Positions 1 through 11,218 of a stretch of 64,000 nt of DNA are shown here, piece after piece. Position 1 is the first letter of the stretch. Every line of letters starts with the position of its first letter. The notes under the pieces were generated by a model. The model worked only from the letters and a program-made list of their open reading frames with translations, searched no databases and was not told the origin of the DNA. The position numbers were made by a program, and so were the translations under genes. This DNA comes from Dipetalonema caudispina (taxonomy: Eukaryota > Nematoda > Chromadorea > Rhabditida > Onchocercidae): assembly GCA_013365325.1 (NCBI GenBank), contig JABVXV010000055.1, forward strand, positions 1-64,000, read 5' to 3'.

Positions 1-161
1 TTATTGATTTACTGATAACTAGTAACCTTTTTGATGGAATTAAACTCTCAAAGTTAATTAAATTTTAAATTCAACTCACTTTCGTTGCATCATGCGTTTT
101 GATTTTGCACCTTCAATACGCAACTATTCACATGCGTTTATGATATGATTTTTCTTTTCAG

Positions 162-239
162 ATATTAATTAGTTCCATGATGAAAGCTCATTGTGTAAAT
201 TCGAACGTGATGAAAACGATAATTGCAACACAAGAAAAG
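162..239 (+). CDS. Candidate isolated internal exon, product unknown
   Basis: A 78-base segment sits between a textbook acceptor (TTTTCTTTTCAG) and a textbook donor (GTAAGT) and is open in one frame through all 26 codons (phase 0 at both ends; reads ILISSMMKAHCVNS and onward). The other two plus frames contain stops. No neighbouring exon could be linked and the family is not recognised; the rest of the gene would lie mostly left of the window or in the following AT-rich DNA. Chance occurrence is quite possible. Confidence 0.3.
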
Positions 240-1744
240 GTAAGTTTTATTTTTCAATTTTTTATGTTCCTGAATTTTTTTTTAACCATTTTATTTATTG
301 CATAAATATTTGCTATTAACTGTCTTCAATTTGCTAGCATCTATGCGCATTATACCTTAGTTTTATTTACTATTTACTTCGCTAATTTCATTTACAAGAT
401 ATAAAATTATTTTAAGAATATGAAAAAGTATTAACGGATAAGGAAAAATGCTATATTTTATATAATAGCTTGAGCTAATTTAACAATATTGAAGTATTAA
501 TAGCAATAATATCTTTCTTTCATTATTTTGTATTTTCCCTTTTCTTTTCTTTTTGTTGTATTTTTGTTTGTCCATTTGAAAAATAACTGTTTCTTAGATG
601 ATAAAAGTGAAATTCATAGCTTTTTGATGTTCTGATCTGTGATTGAATCCCCGATTAAAACATTATGGTACAACGAAAGTTGTCAATGATTTGGCTACTT
701 TTAATAAAAGATGCATATTATCACAAAAAAATTCTCTTCATTAGAAAACATTTAGTGTTTTAAATTAATTTTCAGTATTTTAAATTTACTAATCAGTGAA
801 ATGGTTAAGTTTTTTAAATCCGATTAGAATCAACCAGTGATTTCGTTTCAGTTCTACATTGCTTTAATTATTTAAATAGTTTTCACATGAATATTTTGTG
901 AATTAATCTATGGCTGACGTAAAATTTATTCATATTTAGTTACAAAAATGAATTTTCTTGTTTAGATTCATTTACTACACTTTATTCGTCTTTACATATT
1001 AACAATAAGAGGTAACATTTGTATTTATAACAAAGTACACATTCCTCAAGAAAAGTGTATCCAACAACAACAAATTCCATTTCGATCATTGTCCATTTTC
1101 GATGAACAGCTAGATTGATTTAAGATATGTAAAATAAAGGATATCATGAATGGAAAGTTCAAGTCGTCAGGTGTCCAGTTGCTATGCATTTTTGTAGGCT
1201 ATAGAAATTCTTTTTTTTTTTGTATCATGAAGATATGCGAGGTACTTCGGGGAAAATTCCGAGACTTTACATCTGATGAAGTTTTAAATTCATTGTTTCG
1301 AACTGATCAACTGGAATGAATGAAATATTTGCTGTCGACAAATAAAAAAGACTTGTAAATTGCGTGGGATTTATTTATAGTGAATATATGAAATATGAAT
1401 GGAATTTCACCAATCTTATTGTGAGATTGTAAAGTTATAAGAAAATTAGATCAGATCCCTAGATGGCAGTACGTAGAAGCATTTTAAAAACATTTATTTT
1501 GCTATTGAAATAGTTAAACTTCATTTTAAATCTGCTGATTTTAGAGTATCACAATGATGTTACTATTGATGTTTTCGAAGGACTATCAACAATATATAGC
1601 ATCAATTATAAGGCTACAATAGAATATCTTGGATTAATGGAAGAGAAAGAGGAAAGTTTCATAAAATTTCGCGTATTTCCATCCAAGCACATTTCTATCC
1701 ATTTCACATGTTTCTATTTAGCACAATATTCCCATATTAATTAG
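240..1744. other. AT-rich stretch without recognisable gene
   Basis: No open frame with coding character, RNA gene or ordered repeat was seen. It contains short homopolymer runs only. It lies left of the duplicated unit that begins near 1745. Confidence 0.5.
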
Positions 1745-3490
1745 CTTTTAGCAATTATCTGATAACATAGCTCTAAATTGAGACTATTCTCCGCTCTTCT
1801 TTGCTTGTAATGGAATCAAATAACCCTAAAACTGATGGAAAATCGTTTTTTCCCCATTTTATGAAGCATAAATAATATAAAACATACCGTATGACAGTGA
1901 TATAGAGTGGCCACTGGGAGGACCGGGATCTGTCGTGAAAGTTTTGATTTGTGGTAGAAGGAATCTGTCTTTTGTTGTAGACAGTAGAGTCCTTCAGATT
2001 GGGTAACACGACAAAATATTTGAATATAGAATTTATTGAATAACACAGCAATTAATACCAGCAATGTTATAATAATTTTAATGCGTAATAGGTTAAAGTC
2101 ACTGAGCTGACTTTTGGTCGAAAGCTTTCAGTAACAGGAATAAAGTTGGAGAGGTGGAAGTGAGTGGATGAATGAGCGAGAATGAATCTATGCGTGAGTA
2201 AACCAAATGAGGCAAAATGAGTTAACTGAAACAATGAGTTAATGAGTCCCGTAAAGCCGTGACCCTTGTATATATATGTGTGGATATTGGGAGTGGCTTA
2301 CAGGAAGCATTATTGTAACCCTGTTGTAAATATATGACACAAAGGACAATGTTTTACAATCCTAGCTTAAACATATGAAACAAAGGATAGTACATTGCTG
2401 TCGGATCTGATTTAAGCATATCTTAACCACAGACAACAAAGACGCATTGTTAATATCTCATCTCAGACAAGGATGAGTATATGTTAAATGGTTTATGTTA
2501 ACAATTTATAAGAAGAATTCTTTCATTACGAAATGAAGCATCAATTACCGTAATAATAAGAAATGTATCATCCCTTCCTTCGCGAAATTCATTTAGATTT
2601 CGCGACAGGATCTCCTGGGGGTCTTACTTGTCCACGCGGCCCAGGATCACCTGGAGGTCCTTGAGACCCTCGCGGTCCAGGTGATCTTGGTGATCCGACG
2701 TCGTTAACATCTCCAATGAACTCTTTTGGTACGGGTGTTCCTCCCGTACCTTCCTCTTGACTGACTTCTGTTGTTTCGGATACGCTTTGGTACCGGCAAT
2801 TGCAGGATTTTCGCTGACCTTTTCTGTAGTTTCGGATACGGCTTACTTGACAGTAGAATCTGCAGGTTTGCTGACCAGTTCTGTTTCGACTTTCAGTTAA
2901 GAGCGTTTGCGCCTTGGAAATTTCGATTTCGCAGCTGCTCCAAGTGTTAGAATTTGTGTTGGAAATATGGTGAACATTTGAATTCGGTCTGATCAGAGTT
3001 TAATTTTTGATAGGACGAAATTCCTATGTTTTTATAAAGAGTAGTGTGAATGACAGTACCAAATGAATGGACTCTGTTTCCATCGGTAATCAGATACTTC
3101 TGTAGGATTCTGTTAAATGTTGTGGTTATCTATTCCATCACCGCTATTGAAAAATTGTTCAAAATTAGAACGACAGTTTGTTTTGCTCTGTTTATATCCT
3201 GAAATCTTTTTCCGTAAAATTCTTGAAAAAAGCAAGACCGAATTTTCAACGAACCCCACAGGAAGAATGTTTTCAATTTTGATTTGAAAAAGTTTCGGAT
3301 GCTCCAAAATGTAAGAATAAAATGAGTGAATCAAATAGAATTATAACATTTCCTAAAGATCCTCTAAAACGACCTTATGACACCTTCCGGAATTAATTTG
3401 TCGGATGACGAAAAGTCGAGGAGAACTGTGAATTGGCTGAATTCGCTTACGTAATTCCTTGGATTTAAACTAGATATGGATGATGTGTGT
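1745..3490 (-). pseudogene. Decayed collagen-like gene (duplicate A)
   Basis: Sister copy of the collagen-like gene at 8.0-11.5 kb, on the same strand and with the same order of blocks. The collagen block (2608-2720, minus) reads as Gly-X-Y but two triplets start with Arg instead of Gly (GSPRSPGPRG and GQVRPPGDP). The block is then broken by a 679-bp insertion (1930-2608). Upstream, a frame reading KSKFPRRKRS shows an RRKR basic cleavage-type site like those of nematode cuticle collagens, but meets TAA directly after it. The transmembrane exon (about 3130-3195) has lost its splice donor (GGAATA instead of GGTAAGC in the sister) and runs into a stop, and the ATG that is possible in the sister has become ATT. 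The Thr/Ser repeat is only about 200 bases long here. Several independent lesions make a pseudogene likely, although the region between RRKR and the collagen block is still an open frame with several Cys. Confidence 0.7.
1930..2608. mobile_element. MITE-like insertion with terminal inverted repeats
   Basis: Aligning this copy with its intact sister (8180-8210) shows 679 extra bases inside the collagen block. The insert begins CTGTCGTGAAA and ends with TTTCGCGACAG, an 11-bp terminal inverted repeat with one mismatch. It is flanked by GAT on both sides (1927-1929 and 2609-2611), whereas the sister has GAT once, so a 3-bp target duplication is implied. The right end also holds a perfect 9-bp hairpin (TCGCGAAAT / ATTTCGCGA, about 2580-2605). 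No transposase frame is present, so it would be a non-autonomous DNA element. Because the minus strand also reads GT...AG near the ends, an intron gain is a weaker alternative, but splicing there would shift the frame. Confidence 0.6.
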
Positions 3491-3563
3491 TTTACAGTCG
3501 ATTACAAACAGCGAGAACTTGTTTATTTATTAGAAATTTCGCTTCCTATATCGCAGATATTAA

Positions 3564-6509
3564 TCAAGTTTTCATGCTTTTTAGAGTTTTGAATATTTTG
3601 CTAAAATCCGGTCGCTCTTCAGGATTTTTGGCCCAGCATTGTTGAACTAATTTGGCCACTCCAGTTGGTGTTTCCTGCAACACGCACAATTAAGAGACAT
3701 GAGAATTGATTGCACAGTACTTCATGAGAAATGTATTCGCATCAATCATACCTTGGGCATTTCCATCCGATAATTTTGAACAACAATTTTTGCGCGTGTT
3801 TGAATATTACTTAGTCCCGGATAAGGTTCCGAACCATCGGAATAAATTTCCCAGACGAGTACACCATAGGACCAGACATCAGTTTTGTTCGAGTAAACTT
3901 TTTGTTGCATCGTTTCTGGTGCCAACCACTTGACCGGTACCTATTTTAGATGCATTTTCGCTCTTCTGTCATTAAAAATTGCTGCAGCATACAAATAAGT
4001 TGTAAAACTCATTTTAACAATCACTTACTACCTGTCAAATTATGATTCGCCAATTATTTCAAGCAATATAATTGTAACCGAATTAGCAGAGGTTTACCGT
4101 AGCAGACGTTAAGCTATTCCGTCTAATCCATATGTTGCAACGTAGGGCTACGTTGTTCTGATAAGCGCAATAGTATCTTATCTGTTCACTTGAAGTCTAC
4201 TTTAATATTTCATATTTGTTAACATTATGTTCCCTGAAGTATGCGAACGAAATAGGACCTATGTATGTACTTAAAAAATGCGGAAGCTTGGAGTAAAAGG
4301 TCAAGCTAAGCCAAGATGTAGGTTCAGTTTGATCTGAAAAGGAAAATAAGATATGTAAGATAGGTGTGCTCTTTTGACTTGAAAGTCTCAATCCAATCTT
4401 TCAGTTCATTGCTCTGCTTCTCCGGCACTGCACTTGTTTGCTTGGCTATATTGAGTTATTTGGCCTTCAATTGCTTAGGCTTGTTTTATTGCTTTCGTAT
4501 TCAGTTCCTAATAACATTTATTTAATATGCCTCCTATTCACGAGGCTTGTTTAGAAGTCTTTTAACATTCATTGAGTCACTAATACAACTAATCAATAAC
4601 ACTAGAAAAGAGCACACGGATGCAGATCCCATTTATTACCTTTTCTAACTTGTCGTCTTGTACGATAAGTCGATCATCAGACATGCCGAAATCGCTAATT
4701 TTCACGTCAAGTTTGGCACTCAGCAAAACGTTACGTGCAGCGATATCGCGATGGATACATTTCTGCTTGTGTAAATAAGCCATTCCATCTGCTGCTTCGA
4801 TTGTAAAACGTAGCTTCGTGATCAATGTTATTTTTCCTTTCTCTTTTCGTAGATACGACAATAATGATCCACCTGAAACAAACTTTTGAAGGCCTATAGA
4901 TATCCTCATCACTGCGCTGTACTTCTGTTGTCGACGAATATGGTACGAAATTGCTGATCTGTCGATCTAACCAATATGTGGCACTTTTCAATGAAGAATG
5001 ATAAAATGAATTTGACATATGACCTAGGATAGTCTTTAAGCATTATTGGATGGTGTCAAAAAGTGAAGATCGTGAGTTTGAGTAGTCTTGAAGAAGGCAG
5101 GAAAAAACGAACCAGGACAATTCTCCATAATGATCATTAGTGGATGTTCGTGTACGGCTACTCCAAGGATTCGAACCACGTGCTTATGCTCGTAGCGACG
5201 CATTAGCCTCGCTTCCTTCATAAACTTCAATCGAGCTTCACGTGTTGCTTCTTGACGCATCGTTTTTACTGCCACTTCCTGCTTTTCCGTTCCGAATGAA
5301 TATTCCGCAAGGAATACCTTAAAGTTTCAGAGTTTGAATGTACTATTTATATTAACATTACTGGCCTTAATTGATAAGTCATAACATTGATCAGTTTACC
5401 TCACCAAATGCACCTTCTCCGAGCTTTTTGACAAGTCTGATGGAATCGTGATTTAGAAGCCATTGTGGTCTTTCGATTGGTCGACGAAGGCGTGCTTGAC
5501 TGGAAGCAGATAGTGGCTCTTTCGTTGTTTTATAGTATTGAATTAGATCGGATACGCTCTTCTCATGATGATGTTCGCAATAGAACGAACCATCTTGGTC
5601 CTGATTCACCATGAAATGTCTAACGCCATTGTTGTGTCGTACTGAGATCGCAAGCACTATTTCTCCTGAAAAGTGGAAAGTTCGTATCTATCAGGCTTTT
5701 TACAACCAGCAGGCCTCAAAATGATATAATTGCTTTGGAGGATTTTCAGAATTGACTTATATTAGCGCGAATTAATAGAAACTTCTGCTCTGTTTTTCAT
5801 CTGTTTCTCGTAAATATGGAAAATAGAAATATCAGCCAACAGTTGGGAACTGCTTAATTCAGTGTTTTTCTGGAAATGTGTAATTTCTACAATCAAAGAA
5901 AAGAAAGATGCAATTAAGTATTCATTTCTATGAAAGAACAAAGAATAAATATTTATTAATACACGAACAGGCGAGCATTACCTGAACGGTTTTGCGTTAA
6001 ATGGAAATAAGACAGATACCAGGAGTGAGCTCAGTTTTACGCAACAAAAAGTCGCCTTCTTTTTTCAGCAACGGTTCAATATCGGTACGCGGTATCAATC
6101 CGTGGTAATAATCAGCCCCTTTCACATCATCAGTTATTGATACAGAGTCGTCACCCTGTGATAAACAATATCAAATTCATTTGCAAAAAACTTATGAAAG
6201 TTAAAATTTTACTTGCTTATCATTGAATATCTGAGCTAGGAGACATAGTTTTCTGATTTCGATAAGTAAGATCGAACGAACGAATATTAAGAATTCTTAA
6301 ATTTCAGAAGCATTCATTTAACGTTTAATTAAATTATTGATAGATATCTATATTTTACAAATAAATTTGGAACTGGAAATTATTTTAGTCTCTAAATTCA
6401 GATAACAAAGCATTACTAGGTGGCTTCACTTAAGAATTAACATCGAAAGGTCTGAAAAAGTGAACGGATTGACGATTTCTCCCACCTCTTCTTCTTCCTT
6501 CTTTGGCAT
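3564..6509 (-). CDS. Fer/Fps-type SH2-tyrosine kinase
   Basis: Non-receptor tyrosine kinase, 387 aa in seven exons: 6509-6486, 6155-6020, 5665-5400, 5317-5113, 4872-4640, 3940-3752, 3674-3564. Phases all join and the stop is TGA at 3564. An SH2 domain (about residues 20-110; DYYHGLI, FLLRKTE with the phosphotyrosine-binding Arg) is followed by a kinase domain (about 128-385): glycine loop GEGAFGEV, VAVK lysine near 160, HRDIAARN near 251, DFG at 271, VPVKWLAPE, DVWSYGVLVWEIYS. This short SH2+kinase layout without an F-BAR domain is the large Fer-like family expanded in nematodes. The first exon (MPKKEEEE) was chosen because its donor gives the right phase; it is the least certain part. One donor is GTTCGT, unusual but needed for frame. 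The activation loop has no tyrosine between DFG and APE (see findings). It lies between the two collagen-like copies. Confidence 0.88.
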
Positions 6510-8017
6510 TTATAAAGGAGTACAACCACCTCTTGATAATAAGAAATAGGCAATAAAATGAAATCCTCCATTCAGATAATAAAAAATCAAAATTAATTTA
6601 CATGAAATTTTCATTAATACTCGAATTATTCTTCTAGCATCAAAGAGATTTGGAATTACTAAATACGTAGTTCAGAAACGACAGTGTGTCACTGTACGCC
6701 AATTATAACAATTCATCTAGGCATGGCTCATTTTACATTTCTTACATGATTGGTAAACAGTAGATATGGTTCATTAATAGGTATACACTTTGTATTCATT
6801 AGACATAGTTAACTTTCACTAATCGATTGTTAATTGTGAGCAACTGGAAAATCATAGAAATAATCGTATAGTAAATTGGATCTAATATCTGAGGTTTTCC
6901 CATCAGATAATGGATTAGAAACTTGCTTTATCTTCAAAATCACTTTGCAGCACACTATTCTGAGCTAATATTACAGCTGCTGAACTTCCAAATTTGTGCA
7001 GCAATGCTACATTTTTCCATTAGCGCTTCCTAAACCATTTATAACAGTCACATTCATAATGTCATTTAGAGCTATTTCCTAGATCGAAGCTATAATATGA
7101 CTTTATCCCATTTGGATTCTCGAAAATTTTGATTGCTTCAAAAAGAATTAAAATGCAAAGAAGGTTAAAAAATCAATATGAAATCTAACACAAATTTACT
7201 TTTGTGAAATGAAACTGCAAGGGATCATCAGTTGACGGAGATACGTTAAACCATTTCATATGAAACTCTGCTAACGGATTCAGTCCCTCAGATTCTTTTC
7301 TAAAAAATATTTACCATACGTGCAGATGCCAAGTATCTTTCAGAGACAAGTTTCAATCACTCAAAAGAATGAATTGATAACGACCAAAGAAAACGGAAAT
7401 TTGAATAACTTTTATGATATTATCATCGATATTTATTTCTATGTTCATCGCTTACAATTTTTTCTTTTTCTGTGAAACATTTATCGATCCATAAATAAAA
7501 GCATAAAGTATCGCTCCACTCTTGTCTTGTACAGTGCGGTGCCCCACGGATTTGAACTCATTTTTCCAGAGACTTAATCGAGTCTCGGTTCTTTTTCACC
7601 TTCTCAGCAAATTAAATTAGAACATCAAGTTTAAAATAAGCTGCACACCAACTTCATACACATGCGATAGGTACGCCGGAAAATTTCTTAAAAGTCGCTC
7701 AGGCTTGCGGGCAGTAAACAATTTATATTCCACTGATCACTCTCCCTTTTTTTTTCTCTCTCTCTCTACGACGTAGATGAATATTTTTTCATCATTAATT
7801 CTTATTTCATAATGAAAGCATTGGAAGGAAGGAAGAGTGCTGAAATGTCTTTATACACAACATATTTAGAAACAAAAGTTGAAGTAACAAAATGATTTAG
7901 AATCATTTTCAAAGAGATCACAAATAAGGAATTCCATCGAAATAAATCATAATTAGAAGTGAAATCACAGATGTGAATACACCTGAAAATTTGAGATTTG
8001 CCATCAAATTATACTTT
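6510..8017. other. Intergenic spacer; 6719-6910 is part of the duplication
   Basis: 6719-6910 matches 12025-12230 in order and orientation (for example GGCTCATTTT, GATTGGTAAACA, GGTATACA and AATCGATTG blocks), marking the right flank of duplicated unit A. 6911-8017 holds no recognisable gene. A short GAGTTCAAATC motif on the minus strand near 7550 resembles a tRNA B-box but no cloverleaf forms. Confidence 0.5.
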
Positions 8018-8130
8018 GACAACGAATTATTTGATAACACAGCTATAAATTGAGACCATTCTCCGCTCTTCTTTGCTTGTAATGGAATCAAATAATCCTG
8101 AAACTGATGGAAAATTGTTTTTTCCCTCTT

Positions 8131-11100
8131 TTATGAAGCATAAATAATATAAAGCATACCGTATGACAGTGATACAGAGTGGTCACTGGGAGGACCGGGA
8201 TCTCCTGGGGGTCCTACTCGTCCACGCGGCCCAGGATCACCTGGAGGTCCTCGAGACCCTTGCGGTCCAGGTGATCCTGGTGGTCCAACGTCACCAACAT
8301 CTCCAACAAAATTTTCAGGTTTACTGATCTGTCCTGTGCTTCCTGGTGCAAATTCGGTGGTAGGAACTATATTATGCACAATTCGGCTGATCCATTCTGT
8401 CATTCTTGATAGAACTTCGGAAATTACATAATATATGAATTGGCGAATCTCTTTTCTGAGAGCCGGTGTGAGCTGTGTGAAAGTTGGTATGGTGGAAATT
8501 GCGAAACCTACAGCTGTGCTGGTCCGTTTTGTAACTCTTGGTACAGCTTCAGCGATAGAAATTACAGAATCCATAGCTTCGCTGATCTGTTCTGTAATTC
8601 TTGATACGGCTCTGGTGGTTTGAATTACAGAATCTGCAGAATTGCTGATTCGTTGTGTAATTCCTGTTGCAGCTTCGGTTGTAGAAGTTGCAAAATCTTC
8701 TGGTTTACTGATTCGTTTTGTAGTTCCTCTTACGGCTTTGGTGGTAAAAGTTGAAAAATCCAGCGATCTGGTGATTTCTGTTATGATTATAGAAGTTACA
8801 GATTCTACTGGTTCCGTGATTCTTGTTATGATTGTAGAAGCTACAGAATCCACCAGTTCTGTGGCTGCTGTTACGGCTTTGGTTGTAGAAGTTACAGAAT
8901 CTACCGGTTCTGTGATTCCTGTTGTGACTGTAGAAGTTACAGAATCCACCAGTTCTGTGGCTGCTGTTACGGCTTTGGTTGTAGAAGTTACAGAATCTAC
9001 CGGTTCTGTGATTCCTCTTGTGATTGTAGAAGTTACAGAACCTACCGGTTCTGAGATTCCTGTTGTGACTGTAGAAGTTACAGAATCCACCAGTTCTGTG
9101 GCTGCTGTTACGGCTTTTGTTGTAGAAGTCATAGAATCAACTGGTTTCGTGATTCTTGTTGTGGTTATAGAAATTACAGAATCTACCGGTTCTGTAATTC
9201 CTGTTATGGCTTCGGTTGGAGAAGTTACAGATTCCACCAGTTCTGTGGCTGCTGTTACAGCTTTGGTTGTAGAAGTTACAGAATCTACCGGTTCTGTGAT
9301 TCCCGTTGTGATTGTAGAAGTTACAGAATCTACCGGTTCTGTGATTCCTGTTGTGATTGTAGAAGTTACAGAACCTACCGGTTCTGAGATTCCTGTTGTA
9401 ACTGTAGAAGTTACAGAATCCACCAGTTCTGTGGCTGCTGTTGTGGCTTTGGATGTAGTAGTTACAAAATCTACCGGTTCTGTGATTCCTGTTTCGATCT
9501 TCGTGGTAGAAGCAGCAAAATCTTCTGGTTTACTGATTCGTTTTGTAGTTCCTCTTACGGCTTTGGTGGTAAAAGTTGAAAAATCTAGCGGTCTGGTGAT
9601 TTCTGTTATGATTATAGAAGTTACAGATTCTACTGGTTCCGTGATTCTTGTTATGATTGTAGAAGCTACAGAATCCATCAGTTCTGTGGCTGCTGTTATG
9701 GCTTTGGTTGTAGAAGTTACAGAATCTACCGGTTCTGTGATTCCTGTTTCGATCTTCGTGGTAGAAGCAGCAAAATCTTCCGGTTTACTGATTTGTTTTA
9801 TCGTACCTGTTGCGACTTCGGTTATGGAATCCTCTGATTCTGTAATTCCTGTTATGGCTGTAGTTGTAGAAACTACAGAATCTACCAGTTCTGTGGCTGC
9901 TATTATGGCTTTGGTTGGAGAAGTTACAGAATCTACCGGTTCTGTGATTCCTGTTGTGACTGTAGAAGTTACAGAATCCACCAGTTCTGTGGCTGCTGTT
10001 ACAGCTTTGGTTGTAGAAGTTACAGAATCTACCGGTTCTGTGATTCCTGTTGTAGTTATAGAAATTACAGAATCTACCGGCCTTGTAATTCCTGTTATGG
10101 CTTTGGTTGGAGAAGTTACAGATTCCACCAGTTCTGTGGCTGCTGTTACGGCTTTGGTTGTAGAAGTTACAGAATCTACCTGTTCTGTGATTCCTGTTTC
10201 GACCTTCGTGGTAGAAGTAACAGAATCTTCTGGTTTGCTGATCTGTTTTGTTGTATCTGTTATGGCTTTGGTTGTGGAATCCTCTGGTTCTGTAATTCCT
10301 GTTATGGCTTCGGTTGGAGAAGTTACAGATTCCACCTGTTCTGTGACTGCTGTTGTGGTTTTAGATGTAGTAGTTACAGAATCTACTGATTCCGTAATTC
10401 TCGTTGTGGTTGTAGAAATTACAGAATCTGCCGGTTCTGTGATTCCTGTTTCGACCTTCGGCGTAGAAGTAATAGAATCTTCTGCTTTACTGATTCGTTT
10501 TGTCGTACCTGTTATGGTTTTTTTTGTAGAAGTTGCAGAATCTACTGCTTCTGTGATTCCTTTTATGACTTTCGTGGCAGAAATTGTAGAACCAGCAAGT
10601 TTTCTGATCCATTTTGTGGTTCCTGGTGCGAATTTGTCAGTGGCAATTTTGGTACCTGAAGGTGGCCTAACCTGTCCTGGTTTGGCTTTGGTTTAGATAT
10701 GAGCTTCGGGAATTCCGATTTCGCAGCTGCCCCAAGTGTTAGAATTTGTTTTAAAAATACAGTAAAATTTAAATCTAGTCTTATCAAAGAAGTTTAGTTT
10801 TTCATAGTACGCTGATTTCTTTATCAGCTAGGATCTGATTTGTACCCAAACTCTTCTCGTTAGTAGGCGGGATGATTGGGAAGAAGTTTAGAGTGGAGAC
10901 TTGGAGAAAACGATTGGGAGAATTGCTTAGAGCACCTGAAATTATCCCAATTTCATTTCAATCTCAGTGGTGCTCGAGAAGTTTTTCCAAGTGCATTTAT
11001 TGCTCAAATTGAATTAAAATTTGCAAACCTTTTGCAGCAGTGATATCAACCTGTAAAATTGAAATAGATCAATTATCGATTGACACTGCAATGAATGTCA

Positions 11101-11218
11101 AACGTGAATAATCAGTGAAAGTAAGGTCATTTCGGAATGAATTCTTATGCTTACCATCACCGCTATTAAAAGGACGGTCATAATTAGGGCGACAGTTTGT
11201 TTTGCTCTGTTTATTACC
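8131..11218 (-). CDS. Collagen-like protein with giant Thr/Ser-rich repeat (duplicate B)
   Basis: One long exon (about 10690 down to the stop TAA at 8131, over 840 codons open) encodes an imperfect tandem repeat of modules like [18 protein letters not shown] and [12 protein letters not shown], rich in Thr, Ser, Val and Glu and without Cys. It ends in 11 perfect collagen triplets ([12 protein letters not shown] through GPP) and a short tail SDHSVSLSY. Upstream, an exon 11218-11155 with TTTCAG acceptor and GTAAGC donor encodes a membrane-type segment [17 protein letters not shown], like the N-terminal hydrophobic segment of nematode cuticle collagens. A middle exon near 10945-10838 is plausible. 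The first ATG and the junction near 10690 (an in-frame stop lies just upstream) are unresolved. Cuticle collagens usually have about 40 Gly-X-Y triplets and flanking Cys; this has 11 and none. Inferred role: secreted or cuticle-surface mucin-like collagen. It is the intact sister of the pseudogene at 1.7-3.5 kb. Confidence 0.65.
8340..10690 (-). repeat. Coding tandem repeat, about 50-100 bp modules
   Basis: Reading the plus strand, the core GTAGAAGTTACAGAATC recurs roughly every 50 bases, with alternating modules GTTCTGTGATTCCTGTTG and GTTCTGTGGCTGCTGTTA. Blocks of several modules are themselves duplicated: about 8690-8870 and 9505-9700 are near-identical, including the TCTTCTGGTTTACTGATTCG stretch. 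Units are multiples of three, so the minus-strand frame stays open throughout. The sister gene has only about 200 bases of the same material, so the array expanded after, or contracted in one copy since, the duplication. Confidence 0.85.

Noticed and set aside
1773..2064. Two minus-strand frames near 1.8-2.06 kb
   Set aside because: They span the border of the inserted element and the pseudogene's tail; no conserved motif.
4589..5018. Overlapping minus-strand frames in the kinase region
   Set aside because: One is the real kinase exon read past its donor; the other is a frame-shifted shadow.
7530..7600. tRNA-like B-box (GAGTTCAAATC on the minus strand) next to a GC-rich stretch
   Set aside because: The T-arm stem does not pair beyond one base and no acceptor stem or D-arm could be drawn.
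8642..10696. Plus-strand 684-codon open frame
   Set aside because: It is the antisense of the Thr/Ser repeat of the collagen-like gene, has no splice or start context, and reflects repeat codon structure.
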